This document shows, piece by piece, positions 14,589 to 21,950 of a stretch of 28,754 bases of DNA. A model generated the notes under the pieces. The model was not told the origin of the DNA. It worked only from the letters and a program-made list of their open reading frames with translations, and did no database searches. The stretch's first letter is position 1; the number at the start of each line of letters is the position of its first letter. Origin of the DNA: a virus. The stretch spans positions 1 through 28,754 of IMG/VR virus record IMGVR_UViG_3300038553_000013; one strand, written 5' to 3'. A program made the position numbers and the translations under genes.

Positions 14589-14960
14589 ATGATTGCGCAA
14601 TCAGACTACCGACAGTCTATGACCGAAATTGTACGTATTCACAAAGGAAAGCAGCCCAAGCGCCCGCACTATATCGAAGAGTGGGCAGTCGCTCGCGGCT
14701 TTGAGAACCAGGCAAAACTGGCTGCAGAGTTGGACGTCGATAAGAGCGTAGTATCTCGTTGGTATTCAGGCTCTACACCAAACGTCGAGTCGCAGGAGCG
14801 CCTTGCCGCACTTTTCCACTGCGAGCCAGAATCGTTGTTCCGTCACCCCGACGACGACTGGATTGCAAGGTTCCTTCACGGTCGGAGCGAAGAGGAAGTG
14901 GAGCGCATCAAACGCACCCTAGAAAGTGCGTTCCCCCTCAAGACCGGCACCTCTAAGTGA
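14589..14960 (+). CDS. XRE-family repressor without peptidase domain
   Basis: The 123-residue product has a helix-turn-helix at about 41-62 (QAKLAAELDVDKSVVSRWYSG) followed by a short helical tail (EEEVERIKRTLESAF). Its place opposite the Cro-like gene, with shared operators, makes it the likely lysogeny repressor. It lacks the S24 self-cleaving domain, so induction would need another route, such as an antirepressor or proteolysis. AAGGTG lies about 7 bases before the ATG at 14589. A 14-base palindrome overlaps this start, fitting autoregulation. It heads the rightward group that includes TcmP. Confidence 0.82.
   Translation: MIAQSDYRQSMTEIVRIHKGKQPKRPHYIEEWAVARGFENQAKLAAELDVDKSVVSRWYSGSTPNVESQERLAALFHCEPESLFRHPDDDWIARFLHGRSEEEVERIKRTLESAFPLKTGTSK
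14590..14603. promoter_or_regulatory. Operator palindrome 3 over the repressor start codon
   Basis: TGATTGCGCAATCA is a perfect 14-base palindrome sharing the TTGCGCAA core and overlapping the repressor ATG. Repressor binding here could limit its own synthesis. Confidence 0.65.
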
Positions 14961-14978
14961 TTAAGGGGCTGGCAGATC

Positions 14979-15227
14979 ATGTCTGAACCAACCAAGCTCA
15001 TCGTCTACCTTGCCTTTGCTCGTGATGAAGAAGGCGAACTGCAGCCAGCGTTCGAAGCTCGTGAAGCTCAGTCCGAAGATGCCGCAAAGCAGCAGGCGCG
15101 GCTGCTCTGGTCATCTGGCAAGTATGCTGGCGTACTCGCCTGGTGGCGATCGGCTGACCTGGTGAACGGCGAGTTCGGCGAACCGGTGATCCTGTTCCAA
15201 GAGGGTGAAGTCCCGGAGATGGAGTGA
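14979..15227 (+). CDS. Hypothetical protein, 82 residues
   Basis: This acidic protein has strands (KLIVYLAFARD, AGVLAWWRSA, EPVILFQEGE) around a Glu/Ala-rich helix. No family is known to me. It lies 18 bases after the repressor stop and is joined by TGATG to the next gene, so it is probably expressed from the prophage with the repressor. Confidence 0.7.
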   Translation: MSEPTKLIVYLAFARDEEGELQPAFEAREAQSEDAAKQQARLLWSSGKYAGVLAWWRSADLVNGEFGEPVILFQEGEVPEME

Positions 15228-15466
15228 TGCCAGACAAAAACGCCTTGACGGCCGCCGTGGCACTTTCAACGTCGGCGATCCTCGCAGCCCTGGTCCAGTC
15301 GCTGCACGACAAGGGTTTGCTCAATGGCGAAGAGACGGTGGAAGTCTATGAACAGGCACTGCTCCTGCTTGAAACGCAGCAAGCCCAGGCAGATCGGACG
15401 CCCGCTTATGGCGAAGTCATCGCCATGGCACGCGAGCTGATCGAGCAGCATCTGAGGCCCGAATGA
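15227..15466 (+). CDS. Hypothetical protein, 79 residues
   Basis: This helical product (LTAAVALSTSAILAALVQSL, then a Glu/Leu-rich second half) has a moderately hydrophobic first helix but no charge pattern typical of a signal peptide. Its start overlaps the upstream stop (TGATG) and its stop overlaps the TcmP start (ATGA). Function is unknown. Confidence 0.65.
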   Translation: MPDKNALTAAVALSTSAILAALVQSLHDKGLLNGEETVEVYEQALLLLETQQAQADRTPAYGEVIAMARELIEQHLRPE

Positions 15467-16359
15467 GCAACAACTTTCGCGGCAGCATAGACACTGAACG
15501 TAAGCTCAACGCGCTTGGGAAATACCTGCAAGCCTACTCTATCGCGCTTAAGGACCAAGGGTTTGCCCGCATCTATGTAGACGCTTTTGCAGGATCGGGC
15601 ACGAGAACTGAAACGACTGCGGCGTTACCGCTTTTCGGGTTAGATGAACCTCAAGAAATGAGCACTCCAGGGTCAGCAAGTATCGCTCTTGCGGTGAACC
15701 CGCCGTTCGATACGCTGGCATTTTTCGAATCTGACCCGGATAGGTTTCGTCGACTTGAAGAGCTGAAACTCGCCCACCCCGACCGCAACGTTGCTTTGCG
15801 CCAAGGGGATGCCAATGATTTCGTCCGGCGCCTTTGCACCCGGATGCCCTGGCACCGAGCACAGGCCGGCATCAAAGGCATGCGGGGTGTGGTTTTTCTG
15901 GATCCATACGGAATGGAAGTGGAATGGAACACGGTAGAAGCTATTGCTGAAACGGAGGCGCTCGACTGCTGGTACTTCTTCCCACTTTCGGGACTTTACC
16001 GGAACGCTCCTCACGACCCAACTAAGCTGGACAGTTCCAACCAAGCTTCGCTCGATAGAGTGCTCGGGACGCAAGACTGGCGACAGCGTTGGTACGATCA
16101 CGCGGTCGCACCAACCAATCTCTTCGAAACAGTCGAACAGGCCGTTGTGCGAGCTGATGTGGACGCGATCGAGGCTTACGTTGGGGAGCGACTGAAAACT
16201 GTTTTTCGAGGCGCCGTCCTGCCTCCTATGCGCCTTCGCCACAATGGCGGCGCGCCAATGGCATCGCTATTCTTCGCTGTTTCCAACCCCAGCGACAAAG
16301 CAATTGGTTTGGCAACTAAGATAGCAGGTCACATACTCAAAGCTGGCATCTCGTCGTAG
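15463..16359 (+). CDS. tcmP: TcmP, three-Cys-motif partner protein
   Basis: The 298-residue protein has a SAM-methyltransferase-type core: YVDAFAGSGT (38-47) and FLDPYGMEVEW (145-155). These, with WYFFPLSGLYRN, are characteristic of TcmP, named for its regular genomic partnership with Gp37/Gp68 three-cysteine proteins. Such a gene is present here on the opposite strand, tail-to-tail, with a 31-base overlap. The biochemical role of the pair is not established; modification of a nucleic acid is a plausible inference. It is the last gene of the repressor-led transcript, so it may be made in the lysogen, as an anti-phage or anti-restriction function would be. Confidence 0.85.
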   Translation: MSNNFRGSIDTERKLNALGKYLQAYSIALKDQGFARIYVDAFAGSGTRTETTAALPLFGLDEPQEMSTPGSASIALAVNPPFDTLAFFESDPDRFRRLEELKLAHPDRNVALRQGDANDFVRRLCTRMPWHRAQAGIKGMRGVVFLDPYGMEVEWNTVEAIAETEALDCWYFFPLSGLYRNAPHDPTKLDSSNQASLDRVLGTQDWRQRWYDHAVAPTNLFETVEQAVVRADVDAIEAYVGERLKTVFRGAVLPPMRLRHNGGAPMASLFFAVSNPSDKAIGLATKIAGHILKAGISS

Positions 16360-17081
16360 GTGCGGCCGCGCAACTCCCGGCCGGCAGCCTTTTTGTTTCG
16401 ACCGCCCCACTGCTTGAAGAAGAACGCGGTACCGGCACGACGACAAGCGGCCTCAATCTCATCGACCCAAACGGGGTCCATGTCGCGGGCGTTCGGGCCA
16501 GATTCGCCGCCGACTATCGCCCAATGAATGTCAGTAAGGTCGGCGCCAGCAACAGAGCCGATCAACGGCTCGAACGAGACGAACCGGACGGCCGCAGGCA
16601 CGTTGCGCAAATCATCTAGGCGCTCGACCACCTTCCCATCTTCCACGCTGGTGCCAAGCCATACGTTCGGCAGAACCGGGAATTCACCGCGGGTAAGCAC
16701 TTCAGCCATGCGCTCCGGCCGCTTGGTTAAAATCTGGTAGGTGTGGCGAGGCGTAGCCTCCATAGTCGACCATACTTGCCGGATGAAGTCCGCAGGCACG
16801 TCAACATGGAACAGGTCGGACATTGAGTTCACAAATACCCGGCGCGGTTTTAACCACTTCTGCGGCACGCTAAGCGCTTTATGGTCCAGCGTGATCAACC
16901 CCGTCCACTTCGCTCGGCCACCGCTCTTGCGGGTGGTACCTGCGTATTTGTCTTGCCCCATAGCTTCGAGCCGCGCTGCCATGCGCATCGCATAGCAGTT
17001 GGTGCAGCCTGCAGTCAGGATCGTGCATCCAGCTACAGGGTTCCAGGTCGAATCGGTCCACTCGATCGAGGTCTCAGCCAT
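16329..17081 (-). CDS. DUF5131 (phage Gp37/Gp68) three-Cys-motif protein
   Basis: The 250-residue product opens with SIEWTDSTWNPVAGC and carries C19-x6-C26-x2-C29, the three-cysteine motif of this family. Further family motifs are FVNSMSDLFH, YQILTKRPER, NVWLGTSVED, VSFEPLIG and WAIVGGESG. The cysteine spacing suggests a metal or iron-sulfur centre, and radical-SAM-like chemistry has been speculated; neither is proved. AGGAG lies 6 bases before the ATG at 17081. Its 3' end overlaps TcmP by 31 bases in a convergent arrangement, so the two messages would be antisense at their ends. Confidence 0.88.
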   Translation of the reverse strand: MAETSIEWTDSTWNPVAGCTILTAGCTNCYAMRMAARLEAMGQDKYAGTTRKSGGRAKWTGLITLDHKALSVPQKWLKPRRVFVNSMSDLFHVDVPADFIRQVWSTMEATPRHTYQILTKRPERMAEVLTRGEFPVLPNVWLGTSVEDGKVVERLDDLRNVPAAVRFVSFEPLIGSVAGADLTDIHWAIVGGESGPNARDMDPVWVDEIEAACRRAGTAFFFKQWGGRNKKAAGRELRGRTYDEMPALSM

Positions 17082-17163
17082 TCGAATCTCCTAAGCCCGG
17101 AACATGGTGATTTGTAGCCGTTAAGGTTCCGTCGCTTTTTCCGCTCGCGCGTATTGCCTCTTA

Positions 17164-17293
17164 CTGAACTCAGAGCTTGCTGAGAGTCTGGTGTTTATCA
17201 CCCTGAACTCAGTGGCAGCGCCGCTTAGGCGCGGCTGCCCTGAAGCCTATAAGGGTGTTCCCGACAATCCCCTCACTACGTTCGGGTCTTGTC
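17164..17293. ncRNA. Candidate structured RNA or folded leader
   Basis: Successive stems occur: CTCAG/CTGAG (17169-17184), GGTG/CACC (17190-17202), GGCAGCGCC/GGCGC-bulge-TGCC (17214-17239), CCCT/AGGG (17238-17255) and GACAA-CCC/GGG-TTGTC (17263-17293). This density is high for a non-coding phage gap. No known RNA family could be matched by eye, and the coding strand is unknown; DNA-level binding sites remain an alternative. Confidence 0.35.
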
Positions 17294-17353
17294 TCAGTAC
17301 CTTCGGATTATAGTTACCGTACGCGAGCGCAGGAAAGGTCGTCAAGCAAAAAG

Positions 17354-17383
17354 TTGCACGTTGCGCATTTATCACTTTACATT
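17354..17383 (+). promoter_or_regulatory. Candidate rightward early promoter
   Basis: TTGCAC (17354-17359) and TACATT (17378-17383) are separated by 18 bases, about 60 bases before the first gene of the rightward operon. The match to consensus is modest, but operator-like sites overlap and follow it, as expected for a repressor-controlled early promoter. Confidence 0.4.
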
Positions 17384-17391
17384 AGTTGCTA

Positions 17392-17401
17392 GTTGCGCAA
17401 C
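17392..17401. promoter_or_regulatory. Operator-like palindrome before the rightward operon
   Basis: GTTGCGCAAC is a perfect 10-base palindrome with the same TTGCGCAA core as the operators at 14.5 kb. A TTAGTTGC half-site (17382-17389) and GTTGCGCA (17360-17367) lie close by, making a second operator cluster. Confidence 0.6.
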
Positions 17402-17441
17402 ATTACCCTCAACAAGCGAACATGCTGTTGGGGAACGACCA

Positions 17442-17855
17442 ATGACTAGCATCCCAATCGAACGCCTGACTACCGGAACCACCATTTACGCCGTGGGCGG
17501 CGATTTTGGCCCATTCGGCGGCTTTGCTACCGTCACGGCCATTGAAGATCAGGGCGAAGGGGAAGCGTTCCTGTTGACCCTCGATCATGGCGGATGGATC
17601 GGCGAACAAACCATGGCTGTCGACAAAGGTGGCCGCGTCACCTTCGGCGGCGTCGGTGAGCCTAAGCTTCTCCCCTTCGATGATGCTTCCGAGGAAGCCC
17701 TGCTCGCCCGGATCGCCGCGGACGATGCCGACTCTTGGGCGATGATCGACAAGCTTGATGCAGCCCGAGGGTGCGTATCGCAAAACGTCGACGCCCCTCT
17801 CACCAAGGCGGTTGCTGACGCCCTTGGCGTCCCTGCCCTCCTGGCTGCGGAGTGA
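17442..17855 (+). CDS. Hypothetical protein, first gene of rightward operon
   Basis: The 137-residue protein has a beta-rich first half (GTTIYAVGGDFGPFGGFATVTAIED, LTLDHGGWIGEQ) and a helical acidic second half. Unrecognised. GGGGAA lies about 7 bases before the ATG at 17442; an upstream in-frame extension passes through the operator region and is not credible. As the first early gene it could serve in host takeover, by position only. Confidence 0.7.
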   Translation: MTSIPIERLTTGTTIYAVGGDFGPFGGFATVTAIEDQGEGEAFLLTLDHGGWIGEQTMAVDKGGRVTFGGVGEPKLLPFDDASEEALLARIAADDADSWAMIDKLDAARGCVSQNVDAPLTKAVADALGVPALLAAE

Positions 17856-18127
17856 TGGCGATGCTGCACAAGTGTACAGATTTCACCTGCCCTTCCATAG
17901 GTCAACGCACCAGCAAGACCTGCGGGTGCCATCAGACAGACGAGCAAGTCCTGCGGGCATTGAGCGCTGATCTCCTCAGCGCACTACGCGATATGATGGG
18001 AGAGTTCGAAGATCCAACGATCACAGACGACCTTCGAACGCAGATCGGCATAAGCGCCAACACCATAAAGGCCCTTCAAAAGGCACGGCGCGTCATCGCC
18101 GAAGCCGCGGCTGTAGGGGTGGCGTGA
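17855..18127 (+). CDS. Hypothetical protein with Cys-rich N-terminus, 90 residues
   Basis: The N-terminus has four Cys and a His (HKCTDFTCPS...KTCGCHQ) that might bind a metal. A helix-rich remainder (LRALSADLLSALRDMMGEF, IKALQKARRVIAEAA) follows. Family unknown. Both ends carry TGATG junctions. Confidence 0.65.
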   Translation: MAMLHKCTDFTCPSIGQRTSKTCGCHQTDEQVLRALSADLLSALRDMMGEFEDPTITDDLRTQIGISANTIKALQKARRVIAEAAAVGVA

Positions 18128-18345
18128 TGCGCGATCTTCAACAAGCCATCGACCAGGCCCGCAAGCTTCATGAGACGCTTTGCTACGTCAAAGGCGCTCG
18201 CATGTCGGGCGGCGATCCAGAACCGATCGAGGCCGATGCACTGGCCCGATTGGTCGATCTGGCGAACGCCATGGAGCACTTCTGCGATCCCATGGACGCG
18301 GCTGCCAAGGTCGCGGTCGAAGGCACAAGGATCGCGGCCCAATGA
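18127..18345 (+). CDS. Hypothetical protein, 72 residues
   Basis: This short helical protein (LQQAIDQARKLHETL, DALARLVDLANAMEHF) is not recognised. It starts at a TGATG junction and ends at an ATGA junction with a tiny membrane-protein gene. Confidence 0.65.
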   Translation: MRDLQQAIDQARKLHETLCYVKGARMSGGDPEPIEADALARLVDLANAMEHFCDPMDAAAKVAVEGTRIAAQ

Positions 18346-18455
18346 TCCGCGCAGCCCTGCTCCTCCCCATTCAAGCCTTCGGCCTAGCTGGATTTATGTA
18401 CGCAACCTTCGGCTGGCTGATCGTGCCGCCGAGCCAGATCATGGGATTGTTCTAA
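18342..18455 (+). CDS. 37-residue membrane microprotein
   Basis: The translation MIRAALLLPIQAFGLAGFMY continues with ATFGWLIVPP and is hydrophobic almost throughout, giving one membrane helix or hairpin. The ATG overlaps the previous stop (ATGA) and its TAA overlaps the next ATG (TAATG), which strongly supports translation. Role unknown. Confidence 0.6.
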   Translation: MIRAALLLPIQAFGLAGFMYATFGWLIVPPSQIMGLF

Positions 18456-18781
18456 TGGTTTTGACCTTCCTGCATTCGCTTCGCCTCGCCCAAGCCGGAA
18501 TGATTGTTGCACCAGCCGATCATCCGCCCTGTGGCGGCATTGGAATCGGTGACTGGGACTTTCCCTTGGCCGCGATTTTCGCCCGCTTACAGGGCGCTTC
18601 TGACGACTACAAGCGCATCACAATCCTTGACCAGGAACGCCAGCGTTTCGCCCGCCACGCTCTGGAGATGGAGACAGTGGACCTTGCCATGCGCGACGAG
18701 CTTCTGGCGGTCGAAGCCAAGCTCGCTGAGTGGGCGCAGGCCATAGACACAGACATGCGGGTCGGGAGGGCGGCAGCATGA
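18455..18781 (+). CDS. Hypothetical protein, 108 residues
   Basis: The product has a short Gly/Pro-rich segment (PPCGGIGIGDWDFPL), then long charged helices with Glu and Arg (DQERQRFARHALEME). No family is recognised. It lies between TAATG and ATGA junctions, just before the RecE-like nuclease, and could be an accessory to it. Confidence 0.65.
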   Translation: MVLTFLHSLRLAQAGMIVAPADHPPCGGIGIGDWDFPLAAIFARLQGASDDYKRITILDQERQRFARHALEMETVDLAMRDELLAVEAKLAEWAQAIDTDMRVGRAAA

Positions 18782-19743
18782 ACGTCCAGAAGATCGAAGA
18801 CGGCGAGCTCGTCACCAAGCCAGGCATCTATGACATGTCGATCGACTGGTATCACTCGCAATGCTGCGATGGTCCGTCGATCAGCTCAAGTGGCATCCGC
18901 AAAATTCTGCAATCGCCGGCAGCCTATTGGCGCACTAGCGATCTAAACCCCAGCAGGGTGGAGGAAGGCGACAAGGAAGCCTTCATTCTCGGACGGGCTG
19001 CCCACCACCTGTTCCTGGGCGAGCGCGACTTCGGCAAGCACTTTGTGCAGCGGCCAGAGGAAGCGCCAGACGGTCGCGTTTGGAACGGCAACAACGCGTC
19101 GTGCAAGAAGTGGGTGGAGGATCGCAAGGCCGAAGGGCTGACCATCCTCACCCCAAACCAGGTGGAGAAAATCCAAGGCATGGCTGGCCTGCTGCCTTGG
19201 CAAAAAGGCATGACGAATTGCGGGCTCAAGAATACGCCCCTGTATGTGCAAGGGGCTCTCTCTGGGGAGATCGAGCGGTCACTGATCTGGAAAATTGGGA
19301 ATGTGTGGGTGAAGGCCCGACCTGACGCGATCCCCGGCGACAGCAACGACTTCGCCGACCTCAAAACCACCTCTACCGGCATCGAAGATCGGGATCTTTC
19401 CATGACGGTCTTGGACCGGGGCTACCACGTCCAAGGTGCTGTTGTGGGTATGGGTGCGGGAGCAGTGCTCGACCGGCAGATGGCTGGCTTCCACCTAGTG
19501 TTTGTCGACACTGGCGACGTCCACGCGGTTTCGGTCAGAACCCTGGACGACACCGACATTGTGCTGGGCGAACGCTCAACATTCGTCGCCCTCAGCATCT
19601 TTGAGAAATGCCTAGAGACCGGCATCTGGCCGGGACCAACAGCCCGCCAGGCAGACGCCCAGCGACTATCCCTCCCCCAATGGGGCCGCGACAACATCAA
19701 TCGGCGGCTCGACGTTTTCGAACAGGAGTTTAGCCTTACATGA
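18778..19743 (+). CDS. RecE-like PD-(D/E)xK exonuclease
   Basis: The 321-residue product carries the nuclease core shared by RecE C-terminal domains and Cas4-like enzymes: GRAAHHLFLGE (72-82), KARPDAI (179-185), DFADLKTTS (191-199) and HVQGAVVG (217-224). RPD, DLK and Q219 are the expected catalytic residues. Such enzymes resect double-strand ends to give 3' tails for the annealing protein encoded next. A purine-rich GGGAGGG precedes the ATG, which overlaps the previous stop. Together with RecT it makes a two-component recombination system. Confidence 0.85.
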   Translation: MNVQKIEDGELVTKPGIYDMSIDWYHSQCCDGPSISSSGIRKILQSPAAYWRTSDLNPSRVEEGDKEAFILGRAAHHLFLGERDFGKHFVQRPEEAPDGRVWNGNNASCKKWVEDRKAEGLTILTPNQVEKIQGMAGLLPWQKGMTNCGLKNTPLYVQGALSGEIERSLIWKIGNVWVKARPDAIPGDSNDFADLKTTSTGIEDRDLSMTVLDRGYHVQGAVVGMGAGAVLDRQMAGFHLVFVDTGDVHAVSVRTLDDTDIVLGERSTFVALSIFEKCLETGIWPGPTARQADAQRLSLPQWGRDNINRRLDVFEQEFSLT

Positions 19744-20621
19744 ACCAGCAGATTGCTACCCAGCAGCCCCAGCGAGAAACTATGCCGATGACGTCTGTCG
19801 GCATGACCTCGGGTGGTGGCTACCGTATAGCGCCGCAGAACCTCGGCGAGGTGGTCAAGTTCGCAGAGGTAATGGCTCGCGCCGGCAAGATGCTGCCAGA
19901 GCACCTCCAAGGCGATGTTGGCGCGTGCATGGCGGTCGCTATGCAGGCTCTAGACTGGCAGATGAACCCCTTCGCGGTTGCGTCAAAGTCCTACTTCGTA
20001 AACAAGCGAGTGGCCTATGAAGCCCAGCTTATTGCGGCGGTGGTCAATACACGGTCGGGCATCAAGGGCCGCCTGCGCTACTCCTACAGCGGTGAGGGCA
20101 ATAACCTAGTCTGCACAGTGACGGGCATCCTCAACGATCAAGAGTGCGAATACGAGACGCCTACAATCGGCAGCATAACGACCAAGAACTCGCCGCTATG
20201 GAAGTCCGACCCTCGCCAGCAGCTTGGATATTTCGCTGCACGATCCTGGGCTCGCCGCCACTGCCCGGAAGTTCTCTTGGGCGTCTACAGCAACGACGAG
20301 CTCGAGTACGAGCCAAAGGATATCACACCGCAAGGGTCAGGCCTCGCTTCCCGGCTTGCACCACGAGAGGCAGGCCCAGGGTTCAACGCGGAGATTGTAG
20401 CCGAGGCTCTAAGCGCCCCGTCACAAGACCTCGACAATCACCGGCAGACTTCCAGCGAGGATCAGGACGACGTGATTGATCCCGACCTTCTGCGTGACGC
20501 TGGCTCAGCCGCGATAGCTGGTGCAGACCGGGAACCACCCAGCGATCTCTTGCCCGCTCGCAGGGAAGCTTGGCTCGCCGAATTCGACCGGGTGACGGCT
20601 GACGCAGAGGAGAATGCGTGA
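19740..20621 (+). CDS. recT: RecT-family single-strand annealing protein
   Basis: The 293-residue product shows the RecT fold signature: a segment with ACMAVAMQALDWQMNPFAVA (about 62-81), YFVNKRVAYEAQLIAAVV, GRLRYSYSGEG, and a RQQLGYFAARSWARRH region. RecT binds the 3' tails made by the nuclease and anneals them to complementary DNA, promoting phage recombination. A disordered Ser/Asp-rich tail follows (about 220-293). It overlaps the nuclease gene by ATGA, matching the usual operon order. Confidence 0.9.
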   Translation: MNQQIATQQPQRETMPMTSVGMTSGGGYRIAPQNLGEVVKFAEVMARAGKMLPEHLQGDVGACMAVAMQALDWQMNPFAVASKSYFVNKRVAYEAQLIAAVVNTRSGIKGRLRYSYSGEGNNLVCTVTGILNDQECEYETPTIGSITTKNSPLWKSDPRQQLGYFAARSWARRHCPEVLLGVYSNDELEYEPKDITPQGSGLASRLAPREAGPGFNAEIVAEALSAPSQDLDNHRQTSSEDQDDVIDPDLLRDAGSAAIAGADREPPSDLLPARREAWLAEFDRVTADAEENA

Positions 20622-20920
20622 TGCAGCGACTTTTCACGCCAGGGCCCTATCGGGCAATCGGAAGCGCGATCTATGGCGACATTCCACAAGAGATAGACCC
20701 ATTGCGGTTTCGAGGCTTCAAAGAGATGGAGCCAGGTCGCGGGTTCCTCATAGCCGAGAGCATCCCACACTCGGCAACACGTAACCTACTTGCTGCATCC
20801 CCGGTCCTCTACGATGCGTGCGAACGCGCTGAGTGGTGGCTGAGCACCCACATTGAAGGGCAAACGATGCGTGATGTCATGCGCGCAGCAATCCTTTCCG
20901 CTCACGGGGTGCAGCCATGA
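20621..20920 (+). CDS. Ea22-like phage accessory protein, 99 residues
   Basis: The product contains FTPGPYRAIGSAI near its start and NLLAASPVLYDACERAEWWL near the end. This combination of a TPGP-W/Y motif and a LAA(S/A)P-L helix is seen in Ea22/Ead-type phage proteins of unknown function. It is linked by TGATG and ATGA junctions on each side. Function not inferred. Confidence 0.6.
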   Translation: MQRLFTPGPYRAIGSAIYGDIPQEIDPLRFRGFKEMEPGRGFLIAESIPHSATRNLLAASPVLYDACERAEWWLSTHIEGQTMRDVMRAAILSAHGVQP

Positions 20921-21684
20921 ACACGCTGGACCTCTCTCATACTCCGCGCATTGCCCGGGTAATCGACTTCGAAACCACCGGGCTGCCTGAAGACGAGAAC
21001 GCTGAAATAATTGAGGCGGGATTCCTTGATGTTGATCTCGCATCCGAAGGCTTTCCGATCGTGCCCGGCAGTGAATGGCAGTCACTGGTGAAGCCTGTTG
21101 GCGGCATACCACCAGTGACAATGGCTGTGCACCACATCATTCCTGATGATGTAGCGGACGCTCCGCATGCCATGGTTGCTTGGCAAGCGCTGCGCGCCGG
21201 CATGACAGAGGCTGACGTTTATGCAGCCCACAACGCGGTGTTCGAGCAGCACTTCTTCAAGGGTGCGGGGCAAGCCTATATCTGCACTTACAAGTGTGCT
21301 TTGCGGGCTTGGCCAGACGCACCGAGCCACAGCAACCAGGCACTGCGTTACCACCTCGGCCTGCCAATAGATCGCAAGCTTGCAGAGCCGCCCCACCGAG
21401 CCCTGCCCGACGCCTATGTCACGGCGCATATCCTGCAAGAACTGCTGAAGATGCGGCCGCTTGAGCGGCTGGTCGAGATCAGCAAAGAACCCGGCTTCCT
21501 ACCTCGCATGACGCTTGGCGAGCACTACGGCAAGAAGTTCTCCGAGGTGCCGCGTGCCTACTTGGAATGGTTGGTCACGAAGATGGCTGGCGATCCAAAG
21601 CGCAAGAATGAAGTCTTCACCGCTAATTGGTGGCTGACGAAACAGACCCAGGATCAACAGGTCTACCCGGCGGAGACGGTCTGA
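20917..21684 (+). CDS. ExoX-like DEDDh 3'-5' exonuclease
   Basis: The 255-residue product carries DEDDh nuclease motifs: VIDFETTG with D17 and E19, HNAVFE near 105-110, and PHRALPDAY with H160 and D165. A C-terminal module (MTLGEHYGKKFSEVPRAYLEWL, about 198-219) resembles the small domain found in exodeoxyribonuclease X. Known members trim single strands in repair and recombination. Its place after RecE/RecT supports a role in recombination clean-up. Confidence 0.85.
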   Translation: MNTLDLSHTPRIARVIDFETTGLPEDENAEIIEAGFLDVDLASEGFPIVPGSEWQSLVKPVGGIPPVTMAVHHIIPDDVADAPHAMVAWQALRAGMTEADVYAAHNAVFEQHFFKGAGQAYICTYKCALRAWPDAPSHSNQALRYHLGLPIDRKLAEPPHRALPDAYVTAHILQELLKMRPLERLVEISKEPGFLPRMTLGEHYGKKFSEVPRAYLEWLVTKMAGDPKRKNEVFTANWWLTKQTQDQQVYPAETV

Positions 21685-21950
21685 TGGCGCCCGATCCAGA
21701 CTACCGCATCATAACTTGCCTCTCGGAGAACTCCGACGCTGGCAAGGAATGGCTGGCTCGCGTCACCCATCCACGCACCCGGCTGGGCATCTTCTTCGAA
21801 GCGCCTAATGAGGCAGAGGTCATCATCAAGGCCAGTGAGTTCTGGGAGCAGCACCGCAAAGAGCGCGAGGAGAACTGGCGCAAGCGGGACGAAGCCCGGG
21901 CAAAGGCTGAGGCCAAGGCGGCTCGCAAGACGAAGGCGGAGGCTGCGTGA
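21684..21950 (+). CDS. Hypothetical protein with Lys/Glu-rich coiled tail, 88 residues
   Basis: The first half has mixed strands (DYRIITCLSENSDAGKEWLA); the second half is a long charged helix (HRKEREENWRKRDEARAKAE) typical of a coiled coil. Family unknown. TGATG junctions on both sides. Confidence 0.7.
   Translation: MAPDPDYRIITCLSENSDAGKEWLARVTHPRTRLGIFFEAPNEAEVIIKASEFWEQHRKEREENWRKRDEARAKAEAKAARKTKAEAA

Larger units (their letters stand above)
17082..17441. other. Non-coding region with hairpins, repeats and operator sites
   Basis: I see no credible gene in these 360 bases. It separates the divergent DUF5131 gene and rightward operon. It contains a repeated CTGAACTCAG, at least five hairpins between 17164 and 17293, and operator-like TTGCGCAA sites with a candidate promoter at 17354-17401. 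It is likely a regulatory region or contains a structured RNA. Confidence 0.7.

Noticed and set aside
16595-16615. TTGCGCAA within the DUF5131 coding region as a further operator
   Set aside because: It lacks palindromic flanks and a promoter, and the codons explain it.
17160-17345. Known RNA classes (tRNA, 6S RNA, hammerhead-type ribozyme) in the hairpin region
   Set aside because: The conserved cores of these classes were not found by eye, so only a generic structured-RNA candidate is listed.
18170-18454. N-terminal extension of the 108-residue gene back to 18170
   Set aside because: It would run through two other coupled genes in another frame. The ATG at 18455 with a TAATG junction is better supported.
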